From: an uncultured Bacilli bacterium
Lineage (GTDB): Bacteria; Bacillota_I; Bacilli_A; RF39; UBA660
Assembly: GCA_934096015.1 (NCBI GenBank)
Contig: CAKOLD010000002.1
Location: forward strand, 8,873-72,872
DNA: 64,000 nucleotides
Direction: 5' to 3'
The notes beneath the pieces are model-generated. The model saw only the letters and a list, made by a program, of their open reading frames with translations. It made no database searches and had not been told where the DNA came from. The position numbers and the translations under genes were made by a program. Shown here in pieces: positions 8,815-17,472 of this stretch; position 1 is the stretch's first letter; the number at the start of each line of letters is the position of its first letter.

Positions 8815-9480
8815 ATGAAAAAAGGTAAAATAATTGTTTTAGAAGGTGCAACTGATGGTATGGGTAAAAGTACCCAATTACAAGAACTTAAAAATCATTT
8901 TAAAGAGGATAGTGTTTCAATTTATACGCATCATTTTCCTAGTTATGATAGTGTTCAAGGAAATTTAGTTACAGAATATTTAAAAGGGAATTTAGGAAAG
9001 TTAGAAGAATTAAATCCTTATTTAATTAATACTTTTTATGCGGTTGATAGGGCAGTAACTTGGAATAAGGAATTAAAGAGCGAATTTAATAAGGGAAAGG
9101 TATTATTACTTGATAGATATACTACTAGTAGTTTAATATATCAATCTGCTTTTATTACGAATTTAGAAGAGAAGAAAAAGTTTTTAGATTATGTTGCTAC
9201 TTATGAATATGAAAAATTAGGTATACCTAAACCAGATAAAGTCATATTTTTGTATGGAGATTTTGATGTTATTAATGAGTTACGTATGTCTAGGGTGGAT
9301 AATGAAGGTGTTAAAAATGATATTCATGAATCTAACCTTGAATTTTTGAAGAAAGTTTATGACAGTGCTTTATTTGTTGCAGATTATTTTAAATGGGACA
9401 AGATTAATTGTACTTCTAATGGAAAAATGAGAACTATTAAAGAGATTAGTGAAGAAATATACGAAATAGCAAAAAAATAG
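8815..9480 (+). CDS. tmk: Thymidylate kinase
   Basis: Phosphorylates dTMP to dTDP with ATP. The P-loop at residues 10-20 reads EGATDGMGKST, one residue longer than the usual EGxDGxGKST spacing. A DRY motif (LLLDRYTTSS) binds the nucleotide base, and the LID segment includes RMSRVDNEGV. The length of 221 is normal for the family. The start follows AAAAGGAGG. The gene is followed by a hairpin shared with the converging lexA. Confidence 0.88.
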   Translation: MKKGKIIVLEGATDGMGKSTQLQELKNHFKEDSVSIYTHHFPSYDSVQGNLVTEYLKGNLGKLEELNPYLINTFYAVDRAVTWNKELKSEFNKGKVLLLDRYTTSSLIYQSAFITNLEEKKKFLDYVATYEYEKLGIPKPDKVIFLYGDFDVINELRMSRVDNEGVKNDIHESNLEFLKKVYDSALFVADYFKWDKINCTSNGKMRTIKEISEEIYEIAKK

Positions 9481-9503
9481 TGTTACAAATTGTAACACTT
9501 TTT
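9480..9503 (+). terminator. Intrinsic terminator between tmk and lexA
   Basis: GTGTTAC (9480-9486), loop AAATT, GTAACAC (9492-9498), then TTTTT. It lies between converging tmk and lexA and overlaps the lexA stop codon, so it may serve both strands. Confidence 0.8.
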
Positions 9504-10122
9504 AAAATTTTCTATATAAACCAATGGCTTTTCCTAAGATTGTGCAGTTATCTAAAATTATTGGATTCATGGTATCATTTTCAGGTTGTAATCTAATATG
9601 ATCTTTTTCTTTATAAAAAGTTTTTAAGGTAACTTCATTGTCAAATGTCAATGCAACTACAATATCACCATTTCTAGCTGTATTTTGTTTTTGAACAATT
9701 ACATAATCTCCATCATATATACCAACGTTTATCATAGAATCTCCACAACATTTTAAAGTAAAAATGGTTTCTTTTGCTGGAACTAATGATGCAGGAAGTG
9801 AAAAAAATTCGTTTGGTTGTTCAATAGCTTCGATTGGGCTACCACATGAGATATTTCCTAATAATGGAGTTTTTACTAATTCTTCTTCTTTTTTTTCATA
9901 TTCATTTTCTACCAATATTTCGATGGTTCTAAATTTTGAGTTTTCTTTTCTAATTATTCCTTTGTTTTCTAATTGTTTTAAGTGTGTGTGAACAGTTGCT
10001 GGACTAGATAAATTCATTCCTTTGCATATTTCTCTAACACTAGGTGGATATCCATGAGATACTACAAACTTTTTAATATAATTTAATACTTCTTCTTGTT
10101 TTTTAGTTAGTTTCTCGTTCAT
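9502..10122 (-). CDS. lexA: SOS repressor LexA
   Basis: 206 residues. A winged helix at 1-65 (KQEEVLNYI, GYPPSVREIC, SSPATVHTHL) binds SOS boxes, and the C-terminal S24 peptidase domain has Ser129 (GDSM) and Lys167 (VTLK) as the catalytic pair. RecA on single-stranded DNA triggers self-cleavage. The scissile bond, normally Ala-Gly, here reads Cys93-Gly94 (ISCGSP). The gene has a well-formed promoter with an SOS-like box at its -35 and is divergent from a small membrane peptide gene, the position taken by the cell-division inhibitor yneA in Bacillus subtilis. Confidence 0.95.
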   Translation of the reverse strand: MNEKLTKKQEEVLNYIKKFVVSHGYPPSVREICKGMNLSSPATVHTHLKQLENKGIIRKENSKFRTIEILVENEYEKKEEELVKTPLLGNISCGSPIEAIEQPNEFFSLPASLVPAKETIFTLKCCGDSMINVGIYDGDYVIVQKQNTARNGDIVVALTFDNEVTLKTFYKEKDHIRLQPENDTMNPIILDNCTILGKAIGLYRKF

Positions 10123-10139
10123 ATTTACCTCCTAAATTT

Positions 10140-10217
10140 ATGTTAACACTTTCAATGTAAAAAGTCAAACATTTGTTTATATTTTAAATTGACACGAACA
10201 ATTGTTTATGTTAACCT
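10140..10217. promoter_or_regulatory. Divergent lexA / small-peptide promoters with two SOS-like boxes
   Basis: Minus-strand promoter for lexA: TTGACT (complement of 10163-10168) and TAACAT (complement of 10140-10145), spacer 17. Box 1, AAAC-N4-GTTT at 10167-10178, overlaps its -35. Plus-strand promoter: TTGACA (10189-10194) and a weak TAACCT (10212-10217), spacer 17. Box 2, CGAAC-N4-GTTTA at 10195-10208, fills the spacer. The Firmicute consensus is CGAACN4GTTCG, so both genes should be repressed by LexA and induced by DNA damage. Confidence 0.75.
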
Positions 10218-10241
10218 TAAATTGTAGTAAGGAGTGATTGA

Positions 10242-10343
10242 ATGAAAAAGTATATTGAAAATTATAAAGGGGTTATTTTATTGTATCTTTTTGTTGTCTT
10301 ATCTACTATGTTGTTAATTTATAGGTATGCATCTTTGGCTTAA
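10242..10343 (+). CDS. Small SOS-controlled single-pass membrane peptide (33 aa)
   Basis: A 33-codon frame starts at ATG 10242 after AAGGAGTGATTG and ends at TAA 10341-10343. The peptide has a Lys/Tyr-rich N-terminus (MKKYIENYKG), a hydrophobic helix (VILLYLFVVLSTMLLIY, about 11-27) and a short tail RYASLA. It is divergent from lexA, with an SOS-like box lying in its promoter spacer. Small SOS-induced membrane peptides block division in other bacteria (SidA, or YneA at the same locus in Bacillus). By position and size this is a candidate damage-induced division inhibitor, but no sequence family is recognised. Confidence 0.65.
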   Translation: MKKYIENYKGVILLYLFVVLSTMLLIYRYASLA

Positions 10344-10392
10344 TTTACTTGAATTAATTTTAATAATCTTTTATACTTATGTAGTGATATTT

Positions 10393-11517
10393 ATGAAAAA
10401 ATTATTAATTACTTATGCCAGTTATGGAAGTGGTCATAAAGCTGTTGGAATGTATATAAAAGATTATTTTGAAGCAAGAGGCTATAAAGTTATGACTATT
10501 GATTTACTTAATTATGCTATTCCAGTTATTGGGTCTTTTACTAAAGTTGCAAATGAATTTTTAATGACTAAAATTCCTAGTATGTGGAGTTTACTTTATT
10601 TTGCTTTTGATAATCGTTTGACATGTCCGATATATCAAAAAACATCTTTAAAAATGTTTGATAATAAAAAATTAAGAAAAGAGATTGTTGATTTTAATCC
10701 TGATTTGGTAATTGCAACTCATTTTTACGGTAGTAGTTTGATTGCTAAATATAAAAAGAATAATATTATAAATCCCAAACTAATTACGGTGGTCACTGAT
10801 TATAAAGCTCATGAGATATGGTTAAAAGAAGTAAAAAATACTGATGCTATTATAGTTAGTGGAGTAGATGAAAAAAGAAAACTTATGAAGTATGGATATA
10901 CTTTTAAACAAATTTATACTAGTGGTATTCCTATACTGCCTGTTTATGATTTAAATATAGGTCGAGAAAAATTAATAAAAAAATTTAAAATTAATAAAAA
11001 TTATCCTACTGTTTTATTTTTTTGTGGTGGCGGGAATGGAGCTTTAAATAATTTAAAATATTTAAAGGTTATTTTGAAATCGGAAAATAAATTTAATTTA
11101 CTTGTCATAGCTGGTAAAAATAAAAAAGCCAAAGAAAAATCTTTGGATTATGTAAAAAAATATAATAAGAAAAATGCTAAAGTTTTTGGATTTGTTACTA
11201 ATATTGCTGAATTTTACATGGTTAGTGATCTTGTAATAACTAAGCCAGGTGGAGCACAAGTTACTGAATGTTTATATTTTAAAAAACCAATGATGCTTAT
11301 CAAATCTAATGGTGGGCAAGAAATAGAAAATAGATTATTTTTGATAAAAAAGGGATATGCTGTTGCTTCTTGGTCTATTTATGGATTTTTAAAGAAATTT
11401 GATAGAATGATTAGTGATAATAGATTTTTAAGTAAGATTTCTTTAAAAATATCTAAAATTAATCAAGAAAAATCTATGGATAAATTATTTAATACAAGTG
11501 AAAAATTATTGAAATAA
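10393..11517 (+). CDS. UgtP/MGDG synthase-like diacylglycerol glycosyltransferase
   Basis: 374 residues with the GT28 two-domain fold. The N-terminal part shows YASYGSGHKAVG, the acceptor-side glycine loop of MGDG synthase and UgtP. The C-terminal sugar-nucleotide part shows FFCGGGNGAL and ITKPGGAQVTECLY. Family members add glucose or galactose to diacylglycerol at the inner membrane face to make glycolipids and the anchor of lipoteichoic acid. Start chosen at ATG 10393, which begins the first beta strand (MKKLLITYA); the frame extends to 10327 but would overlap the SOS peptide gene. Confidence 0.85.
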   Translation: MKKLLITYASYGSGHKAVGMYIKDYFEARGYKVMTIDLLNYAIPVIGSFTKVANEFLMTKIPSMWSLLYFAFDNRLTCPIYQKTSLKMFDNKKLRKEIVDFNPDLVIATHFYGSSLIAKYKKNNIINPKLITVVTDYKAHEIWLKEVKNTDAIIVSGVDEKRKLMKYGYTFKQIYTSGIPILPVYDLNIGREKLIKKFKINKNYPTVLFFCGGGNGALNNLKYLKVILKSENKFNLLVIAGKNKKAKEKSLDYVKKYNKKNAKVFGFVTNIAEFYMVSDLVITKPGGAQVTECLYFKKPMMLIKSNGGQEIENRLFLIKKGYAVASWSIYGFLKKFDRMISDNRFLSKISLKISKINQEKSMDKLFNTSEKLLK

Positions 11518-11562
11518 TATTCATTAAATTATATAATATTTTGGCATTAAGGAAGTGTTGTT

Positions 11563-12966
11563 ATGAATTTACCAAATATGAAAGACGCTAAGGTTAGAAA
11601 TAAGAGTGTTGTTCAATATATAGATCAGGAAAATGTGATAAATAAAGATTTATATTGTAATAAAAAGTATTATATTAAAACATATGGATGTCAGATGAAT
11701 GTTCATGATTCAGAAGAGATAAAAGCTATGTTAGATAATTTAGGATTTGTTGAAACTGATGTTTTTGAAGATTCTGATTTAATAATATTAAATACTTGTG
11801 CAATAAGAGAAAATGCTCATGATAAGGTTTTTGGTTTTTTAGGAAGATGTAAACATCTAAAAAAAGAAAAAAGTGATTTAATTATTGCTTTATGTGGATG
11901 TATGGCTCAAGAAGAAAATGTTGTAGATGAAATCAAGAAAAAACATCCTTATATTGATATAGTGTTTGGGACTCATAATATTAATGAACTTCCTAATTTA
12001 CTGATGTGCAGTAATAATAAACTTAATATAGAAGTCTTTAGTAAAGAAGGAAATGTTTTTGAAAATGTTTTATACCATAGAGATTCTAAAATAACAGCGT
12101 GGGTTAATATAATGTTTGGATGTGATAAGTTTTGTACTTATTGTATAGTTCCTTATACTAGAGGGAAACAAAGAAGCAGAAAAAGTGCTGCCATTCTTAA
12201 AGAAGTTGTTAATTTAAGAGAACAGGGATATAAAGAAGTTACATTGCTTGGTCAAAATGTAAATGCTTACGGAAAAGATTTGGATGATGAGATTGATTTT
12301 GCAACTTTATTGAAAAAGGTTAGTGAAACAGGAATTGAACGAATTCGTTTTGTCACTAGTCATCCTTGGGATTTTAGCGATGAAATGATAGAAGTTATTT
12401 CCGAGTGTGATAATGTTATGCCTTATATTCATTTGCCATTACAAAGTGGTTCTGATAAAATTTTAAAATTGATGGGTAGACGTTATACTAAAGATGATTA
12501 TCTAAAATTGGTAGATAAAATTAAAAGTAAAATACCTAATGCATCTATTACAACTGATATTATTGTTGGTTTTCCTAATGAGACTGAGGAAGATTTTGAA
12601 GATACTTTGGAAGTTGTAAATAAAGTTAAATATGATGGTGCTTTTACTTTTATTTACTCGCCTAGAGAAAACACTCCAGCTAGTAAAATGCCAGATTCTA
12701 TTTCTTTAGAAACAAAAGAGAAAAGATTGCAGAGATTAAATGAAGTTGTAAATAAATATTCATTAATGAATAATAAAAAATTAGAGGAAAAAATAGTTAA
12801 AGTTTTATTACTTGGAGAAAGTGAAAAAGATCACAATAAGTTGTATGGCTATACTGATACGATGAAACTTGTAAATGTTGAAGGAAATAAAAAGTTAATT
12901 GGTAGTATAGTAGATGTAAAAATTCTTACAGCAAAAAGTTTTAGTTTGGATGGAATAGTTCTTTAA
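11563..12966 (+). CDS. miaB: tRNA-2-methylthio-N6-isopentenyladenosine synthase MiaB
   Basis: A radical SAM methylthiotransferase that adds the 2-methylthio group to i6A37 of tRNAs reading UNN codons. Visible parts in order: the UPF0004 domain with three cluster cysteines (TYGCQMN, NTCAIRENA, LCGCMAQ), the radical SAM motif CDKFCTYC with Cys187, Cys191 and Cys194, and a C-terminal TRAM-like RNA-binding domain. The length of 467 is normal. It starts after AAGGAAGTG and ends inside a terminator hairpin, so it closes its transcript. Confidence 0.96.
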   Translation: MNLPNMKDAKVRNKSVVQYIDQENVINKDLYCNKKYYIKTYGCQMNVHDSEEIKAMLDNLGFVETDVFEDSDLIILNTCAIRENAHDKVFGFLGRCKHLKKEKSDLIIALCGCMAQEENVVDEIKKKHPYIDIVFGTHNINELPNLLMCSNNKLNIEVFSKEGNVFENVLYHRDSKITAWVNIMFGCDKFCTYCIVPYTRGKQRSRKSAAILKEVVNLREQGYKEVTLLGQNVNAYGKDLDDEIDFATLLKKVSETGIERIRFVTSHPWDFSDEMIEVISECDNVMPYIHLPLQSGSDKILKLMGRRYTKDDYLKLVDKIKSKIPNASITTDIIVGFPNETEEDFEDTLEVVNKVKYDGAFTFIYSPRENTPASKMPDSISLETKEKRLQRLNEVVNKYSLMNNKKLEEKIVKVLLLGESEKDHNKLYGYTDTMKLVNVEGNKKLIGSIVDVKILTAKSFSLDGIVL

Positions 12967-12980
12967 CTATTCCTTTTTTT
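12952..12980 (+). terminator. Intrinsic terminator of miaB
   Basis: GGAATAGTT (12952-12960), loop CTTT, AACTATTCC (12965-12973), then seven T. The miaB stop codon lies in the loop and second arm. Confidence 0.85.
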
Positions 12981-13025
12981 TGAAGAGTTTGTTATAATTT
13001 TATTAGAAAATGGAGGGGATAAGTA

Positions 13026-13946
13026 ATGGAAAATAATAATCAAGAGCCAATTGTGTTAGGAACTGTAAAGAAAGGTAAAACTGGAAAACCAATAGTTGCT
13101 ATAATTATAATTTTATTAGTGTTATCACTTGTTTGGTTTTTACCTTTAATTGACAATAAATTTGGGGAGGAATCTATTATTGATTTAATAAAGAATGGTC
13201 AATTAATTGATTATTTAAAAAATGGAAAGAGTTCTAACAATGATAATAAGCCAGTGATGAAAATTGATTCTTCGATACCTCAACTTATTCAGGATACATT
13301 AATTTTAGAAAATGATAATTTAATTGTTAGTGATATAAAAGTTGCTAGTAATGTTTTAAGTTTTTCCATAAGAAGTAAAAATGCAACTTATGATGCATCT
13401 GAAAGTAATTTGTATTTAAATTTATATGAAGGGAAAACTAAATTAATATATACTTATAGTTTAGATAGTGTTTATTCAATAAATGGAATACAGATTAAAG
13501 AAAATATTGTTAGTAGTGATGTTAATAATGATTTTTATATTTCTTTAAATACACTTGATTCTAAGAATATTCCTGATGTTGTTTTAAGTAGTGATGAATC
13601 AGGGCTAGCTAGTTTAGACTGTGTTAATGGTAATGATACTTTTGAATATATATTTAGTAATAAAAAGTTGATTGAGATTAAAAGAACTTTTAAATATAAA
13701 TTTGATGAAACTAAAGAACAAGAATATACTAATACTTATAAAAAATATAGTGATTTAAAAAATGAGAGAGAAAAATTTGGAATTACTACAGATATCATTG
13801 AAGATTATTATGGTTTTACTTATACTGAAGATATTTTGTTGGAGAGTGTTGATGTAACAAATTTGGATGGTAATTATTATAAAAAAGATACTGAGGCAAA
13901 AATTATTAATTATAAACAAGAAGCAAAAGGATTTGAGTGTGAATGA
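13026..13946 (+). CDS. Unknown single-pass membrane protein upstream of scpA
   Basis: Not recognised. 306 residues: a basic, Gly/Lys-rich cytoplasmic N-terminus, one transmembrane helix at about 23-42 (IVAIIIILLVLSLVWFLPL) and an outside domain of about 260 residues rich in beta-prone Ser/Asn/Asp stretches. It starts after GGAGGGG. Its stop overlaps the start of scpA by four bases, so translation of the two is probably coupled and the product may act alongside segregation or division, but no motif shows how. Confidence 0.65.
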   Translation: MENNNQEPIVLGTVKKGKTGKPIVAIIIILLVLSLVWFLPLIDNKFGEESIIDLIKNGQLIDYLKNGKSSNNDNKPVMKIDSSIPQLIQDTLILENDNLIVSDIKVASNVLSFSIRSKNATYDASESNLYLNLYEGKTKLIYTYSLDSVYSINGIQIKENIVSSDVNNDFYISLNTLDSKNIPDVVLSSDESGLASLDCVNGNDTFEYIFSNKKLIEIKRTFKYKFDETKEQEYTNTYKKYSDLKNEREKFGITTDIIEDYYGFTYTEDILLESVDVTNLDGNYYKKDTEAKIINYKQEAKGFECE

Positions 13947-14659
13947 TGTATCAATTTCATATAAATGAATTTGAAGGCCCTTTAGATTTATTACTTCATT
14001 TGATAAAAGTTAATGAAATGGATATTTATGATATAAATATTTCAGAAATAACAGAACAGTATATAACGTTTATTAATAATATGAAGGCAACGGATATGGA
14101 TGTTGCTGCTGACTATCTTTTGATGGCTAGTGAACTTGTTCATATTAAAAGTAAGAATTTATTAGAAGTTGATGAAGACGAAGATGAAGAAAGTGATTTT
14201 TTAATAAATTCTAAAGAAGAACTTACAAAAAGATTGTTAGAATATCAGGCTATTAAAGAATTAACTTCTTCTTTTAAAGACCTTAGTGAAAAAAGAAGTG
14301 AGATATATACTAAATTACCTGCTAATTTAGATGAATATAGAGAAAATGAAAAGATTAGTGGACAGGGATCATTAGATGATTTATTAAATGCTTTTCAACT
14401 TTTTTTGGAAAGACAAAAATATGTTAAACCAATAAATACAAAAATTACAAAAAAAGAATATAGTGTTGAAGAAAGATGTAAAACTATAAGAGATATGTTA
14501 AAAATTAATAGAAAACTAAATTTTGTTGATTTATTTGAAGAATTTAACAAGAGTTATGTTGTAGTTACATTTCTTTCTTTATTAGAAATGACTAAAAATA
14601 ATGAAATAATTTTAATTCAGGAAGATAATTTTAGTCCATTGTTGATAGAAAAGAAGTGA
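13943..14659 (+). CDS. scpA: Segregation and condensation protein ScpA
   Basis: Kleisin subunit that bridges SMC heads together with ScpB in chromosome condensation. The N-terminal helical signature FEGPLDLLLHLIKVNEMDIY and the following ELVHIKSKNLL stretch are characteristic. The C-terminal winged helix (KLNFVDLFEEF, VVTFLSLLEM) contacts the SMC cap. 238 residues is normal. The start overlaps the preceding stop (ATGA), and the stop overlaps the scpB start (GTGA). Confidence 0.96.
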   Translation: MMYQFHINEFEGPLDLLLHLIKVNEMDIYDINISEITEQYITFINNMKATDMDVAADYLLMASELVHIKSKNLLEVDEDEDEESDFLINSKEELTKRLLEYQAIKELTSSFKDLSEKRSEIYTKLPANLDEYRENEKISGQGSLDDLLNAFQLFLERQKYVKPINTKITKKEYSVEERCKTIRDMLKINRKLNFVDLFEEFNKSYVVVTFLSLLEMTKNNEIILIQEDNFSPLLIEKK

Positions 14660-15225
14660 TTGTTTTGAATAAGTTAGGAGTTTTGGAAGGAATACTATTT
14701 GTAGTAGGAGATGAAGGCATTAATTTAAAAACTTTATGTGAAGTTATGAATATAAATGATGTTGAAGCTAAAGAGTTGTTATTAGAGTTAAAGAAGAATT
14801 ATGAAAGTGATGCAAGAGGGATTAGGATAAGCTATTTAGGAGATGCTTTTAAACTTACTACAAAAAAAGAACATAAAGAATATTATGAAAAGTTAATTGT
14901 TAATCCTGAGGCTAACACTTTGAGTCAAGCTGCATTGGAAACATTAGCAATAATAGCATATAATCAACCAATTACAAGATTAGAAATTGATGAATTACGT
15001 GGTGTAAATAGTGCTTTTGTAATTAGAAGATTAGTGGCAAAAGGTTTAATTAAAGAATCTGGTAAAAGTACTTTACCTGGTAGACCAAATTTATATAAAA
15101 CTACCAAAGAATTCTTGGATTATTTTGGGTTATGTACTTTAAGTGATTTACCTAGTTACGAAAAAACTGTAGATAGTGAAGAAGAAACTGATTTGTTTAC
15201 ATCAATTTATAAAGAGGAAAAATGA
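14656..15225 (+). CDS. scpB: Segregation and condensation protein ScpB
   Basis: Tandem winged-helix partner of ScpA in the SMC complex. EGILFVVGDEG at the N-terminus and the conserved ETLAIIAYNQPITRLEIDELRGV and GRPNLYKTT blocks identify it. The GTG at 14656 is translationally coupled to scpA; a TTG at 14665 would give a start closer to usual family N-termini. 189 residues with an acidic tail. Confidence 0.95.
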   Translation: MIVLNKLGVLEGILFVVGDEGINLKTLCEVMNINDVEAKELLLELKKNYESDARGIRISYLGDAFKLTTKKEHKEYYEKLIVNPEANTLSQAALETLAIIAYNQPITRLEIDELRGVNSAFVIRRLVAKGLIKESGKSTLPGRPNLYKTTKEFLDYFGLCTLSDLPSYEKTVDSEEETDLFTSIYKEEK

Positions 15226-15803
15226 AGGATTTAGAAGAAAACTTATTATTTGAAAATAGCATTATAAATGATGATGTTTTAGAAAATAGATTATTTGAAT
15301 ATAAAACAATGGTTAATGTTGAATTTATTAATTGTAAATTTGTTGCACTTAGCTTTTCTCAAGCTAATTTATCTAAATTGAAATTAGATCATTGTCAACT
15401 TATAAGTTGTAATATAGAAAAATCTAAAATTGTTAGTATTGAGATCAGCAATAGTAAAATATTAAATTTATCAATGGATGAAGCTAGCGTAACTGATTGT
15501 AAGATAATGGATTCTAACATTAATGGAGTTAAAATTATTAATAGTAAAATTTCTAATACTTTATCAAGAAATAGTTGTTTAAAAAATTATGAATTTATAG
15601 ATAGTGAAGTAAAAAGTAATAATTATGATTATTGCGAATTGGCTGATTGGAGTTTTGTAAATACAATGTTTTTTTCTAGTGATTTTTATACATCTAAATT
15701 AGAAAGTTTTGATTTGAGTTTTAGAGATTTTTATGATTCTTCGTTTTCAACATTACAATTATTAGAAATTGTGAATTCTCAAGGAGTTGTTATAAAAGAG
15801 TAG
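15222..15803 (+). CDS. Pentapeptide-repeat-like protein
   Basis: 193 residues made largely of a degenerate five-residue ladder (NCKFV, QANLS, KLKLD, NSKIL, DASV-type units) with hydrophobic centre positions. This predicts a right-handed quadrilateral beta helix with no signal peptide, so it should be cytosolic. Some pentapeptide proteins mimic DNA and protect gyrase; others have no known role. The ATG overlaps the scpB stop by four bases, making it the last gene of the scpAB transcript. A role with condensin is only suggested by position. Confidence 0.75.
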   Translation: MKDLEENLLFENSIINDDVLENRLFEYKTMVNVEFINCKFVALSFSQANLSKLKLDHCQLISCNIEKSKIVSIEISNSKILNLSMDEASVTDCKIMDSNINGVKIINSKISNTLSRNSCLKNYEFIDSEVKSNNYDYCELADWSFVNTMFFSSDFYTSKLESFDLSFRDFYDSSFSTLQLLEIVNSQGVVIKE

Positions 15804-15837
15804 AAATATTATAATTTATCTGATATAATACTCTTAT

Positions 15838-15924
15838 GCCTGCGTGGTGAAATCGGTAGACGCGCTGGACTCAAAATCCAGTGATAGCAATATCGTGTCG
15901 GTTCAAGTCCGACCGCAGGCACCA
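15838..15924 (+). tRNA. tRNA-Leu (CAA)
   Basis: The acceptor stem GCCTGCG (15838-15844) pairs with CGCAGGC. The anticodon loop CTCAAAA gives anticodon CAA (UUG codon), the T loop is GGTTCAAGTCC, and ACCA is encoded at the end. The long variable arm (TGATAGCAATATCGTG) is the class II mark of leucine tRNA. A TATAAT lies just upstream at about 15824. Confidence 0.97.
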
Positions 15925-15934
15925 GATTGTTACC

Positions 15935-15965
15935 AAACTCGAACTTTTATAGTTTGAGTTTTAAT
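15935..15965 (+). terminator. Terminator after tRNA-Leu
   Basis: AAACTCGAACT and AGTTTGAGTTT pair around a TTTAT loop, with one G-T wobble. A short T stretch follows. Confidence 0.65.
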
Positions 15966-16037
15966 ATGTCAAAATTTATGTTATGATACTTATCATATTT
16001 AAATTGATGATTGTCAATTTAGAAACACACTTGCAAA

Positions 16038-16066
16038 TTGACAGAGTAAATTTTGTAATTTATAAA
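16038..16066 (+). promoter_or_regulatory. Promoter of the orphan gene at 16093
   Basis: TTGACA (16038-16043) and TATAAA (16061-16066), spacer 17. Just upstream lies an inverted repeat AAATTGA-N6-TCAATTT (about 16000-16020) that could be an operator. Confidence 0.6.
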
Positions 16067-16092
16067 ATATTTTAGAATTGAGGAATAGAAAT

Positions 16093-16977
16093 ATGTTTAA
16101 AGATATCAGGTTATCTATTGATAATAATAAAGTTGATTTTGAATATGAAATAGATGAAGATAAAGTAATTATTAAGACAAATGATGAATTAGAGATTGGA
16201 AAAAATTTGAAAATCTTTTATGATGAAAACATATATGAGATTAAATTAAATAACAGTACAAAATTTAGTGAAGGCAAGGCTGCAGAAATACTTATTAATT
16301 TAGATATTAAAAAATTGTTTTTTTCAGTAATATTAAAAAATAATTTTTTTGTCAAAAGTGTTTATAAATATATAAACAAATTGATTAACAAAGAAATACT
16401 TATTAATGAAATAAAAATTTTTTTAAATTCTAAAATTGGCAAAAAATATAAAAAAGATTTGAGTGTTTTATTAGATAATATTGAAAATAAAGATAAATCT
16501 TTAGAAGAATTAATAATTAATAACGAAAATGAATATGAAAGAATAACTGATTTAACAATCCATAATAAAACTTATATTGACATTGTTGAGAATATGAGTG
16601 AGTTGGAATTAATGTTACTAATAACTTCTTACATTTTTGTACCATTTACACCAAATATAGATCAAGATTGTTTTAATGATTTAGTAAACGTGGCTAAAAA
16701 TTATGATAACGCTTTAGAGAATATTTGGCGTTTAGGGATGAATTATGATAGGAAAGGTTATAATTTTGATTTATTGGATAATTTCTTTGTAGATTCCAAA
16801 AATGTATATTATTTAGGTGAATACATAAATGGTATTCATCAAATAAACCAAGAAAAAATAGTTAACACAATAATTAAAACAAAAGATAAAAGATTTATAA
16901 AACAAATTTTAGAGAATAATTTAATTGTAGATAACTTAGATGAGGAATACAAAAACATTTTAGAATCTAGTATATAA
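16093..16977 (+). CDS. Unknown soluble protein
   Basis: Not recognised. 294 residues, no signal or membrane helix; an N-terminal beta-rich stretch of about 80 residues (SIDNNKVDFEYEIDEDKV) followed by helices rich in Asn, Lys and Ile. ATG 16093 is preferred over the TTG at 16078 because GAGGAAT lies nine bases upstream of it. It has its own good promoter and sits beside decayed gene fragments, so it may be accessory. Confidence 0.55.
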   Translation: MFKDIRLSIDNNKVDFEYEIDEDKVIIKTNDELEIGKNLKIFYDENIYEIKLNNSTKFSEGKAAEILINLDIKKLFFSVILKNNFFVKSVYKYINKLINKEILINEIKIFLNSKIGKKYKKDLSVLLDNIENKDKSLEELIINNENEYERITDLTIHNKTYIDIVENMSELELMLLITSYIFVPFTPNIDQDCFNDLVNVAKNYDNALENIWRLGMNYDRKGYNFDLLDNFFVDSKNVYYLGEYINGIHQINQEKIVNTIIKTKDKRFIKQILENNLIVDNLDEEYKNILESSI

Positions 16978-17015
16978 AAGTATTTTAGTAAGAAACATTG
17001 ATAATGGTTTATTAA

Positions 17016-17132
17016 TAAAATATATATTTATGGGTATATAAAGATAATATAAAAGCAATCAAATTATATAAAAAATTAGGTTTTACTATATTAGAAAAGA
17101 CTGATTTTACTTATGCTAATTCAATATGCTGA
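17016..17132 (+). pseudogene. GNAT acetyltransferase remnant
   Basis: Reads NIYLWVYKDNIKAIKLYKKLGF then stops at TGA 17130. V..DN.KAI.LYKKLGF is the C-terminal acetyl-CoA fold signature of GNAT enzymes, but there is no N-terminal half: a stop lies four codons upstream. A further open stretch, about 17150-17262 in another frame, may be the tail of the same or another gene. The rest of 16978-17268 holds nothing recognisable. Confidence 0.6.
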
Positions 17133-17237
17133 AATACGGAAGAGGATTGATATCATTAAATATGAAGAAGGGTTAATATTTACAAATTTTGATGAAAGTT
17201 ATAAAAAAGAATTATTAAAGAATATTAAAAAGGACAT

Positions 17238-17260
17238 AAAAAAGAACGATTTTTCGTTCT
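17238..17260 (-). terminator. Terminator of the DUF4177-like gene
   Basis: On the minus strand AGAACGA, loop AAAA, TCGTTCT and then six T, just past the stop codon of the minus-strand gene. Confidence 0.7.
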
Positions 17261-17268
17261 AATAATAA

Positions 17269-17472
17269 TTATTTTTTTCTTTTAAAAGTTATAGCGAAAG
17301 TACTTTTTGCACCAAAAGCATTTGTCATATATGAATATGTAACTAATTCCCAACCTTCAGAAGCTCTTTGATTAAGTAGTTCATCTAATTTAGCAATATC
17401 TTTTTCATCAGCACTATCATTAAAGAACCATTTTGTTCGAGAATCTAATAACTCTGTTTTGTATTCAAACAT
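17269..17472 (-). CDS. DUF4177-like small protein
   Basis: 67 residues with the pattern of DUF4177 proteins: an opening FEYKTELL strand, LDELLNQRASEGWELVTYSY, then a closing strand AITFKRKK. Function is unknown in the family. It is the only minus-strand gene in its neighbourhood, with its own terminator. Confidence 0.65.
   Translation of the reverse strand: MFEYKTELLDSRTKWFFNDSADEKDIAKLDELLNQRASEGWELVTYSYMTNAFGAKSTFAITFKRKK

Noticed and set aside
9764..9991. Plus-strand open frame inside lexA
   Set aside because: Mirror of the lexA coding strand, no ribosome site, no protein pattern.
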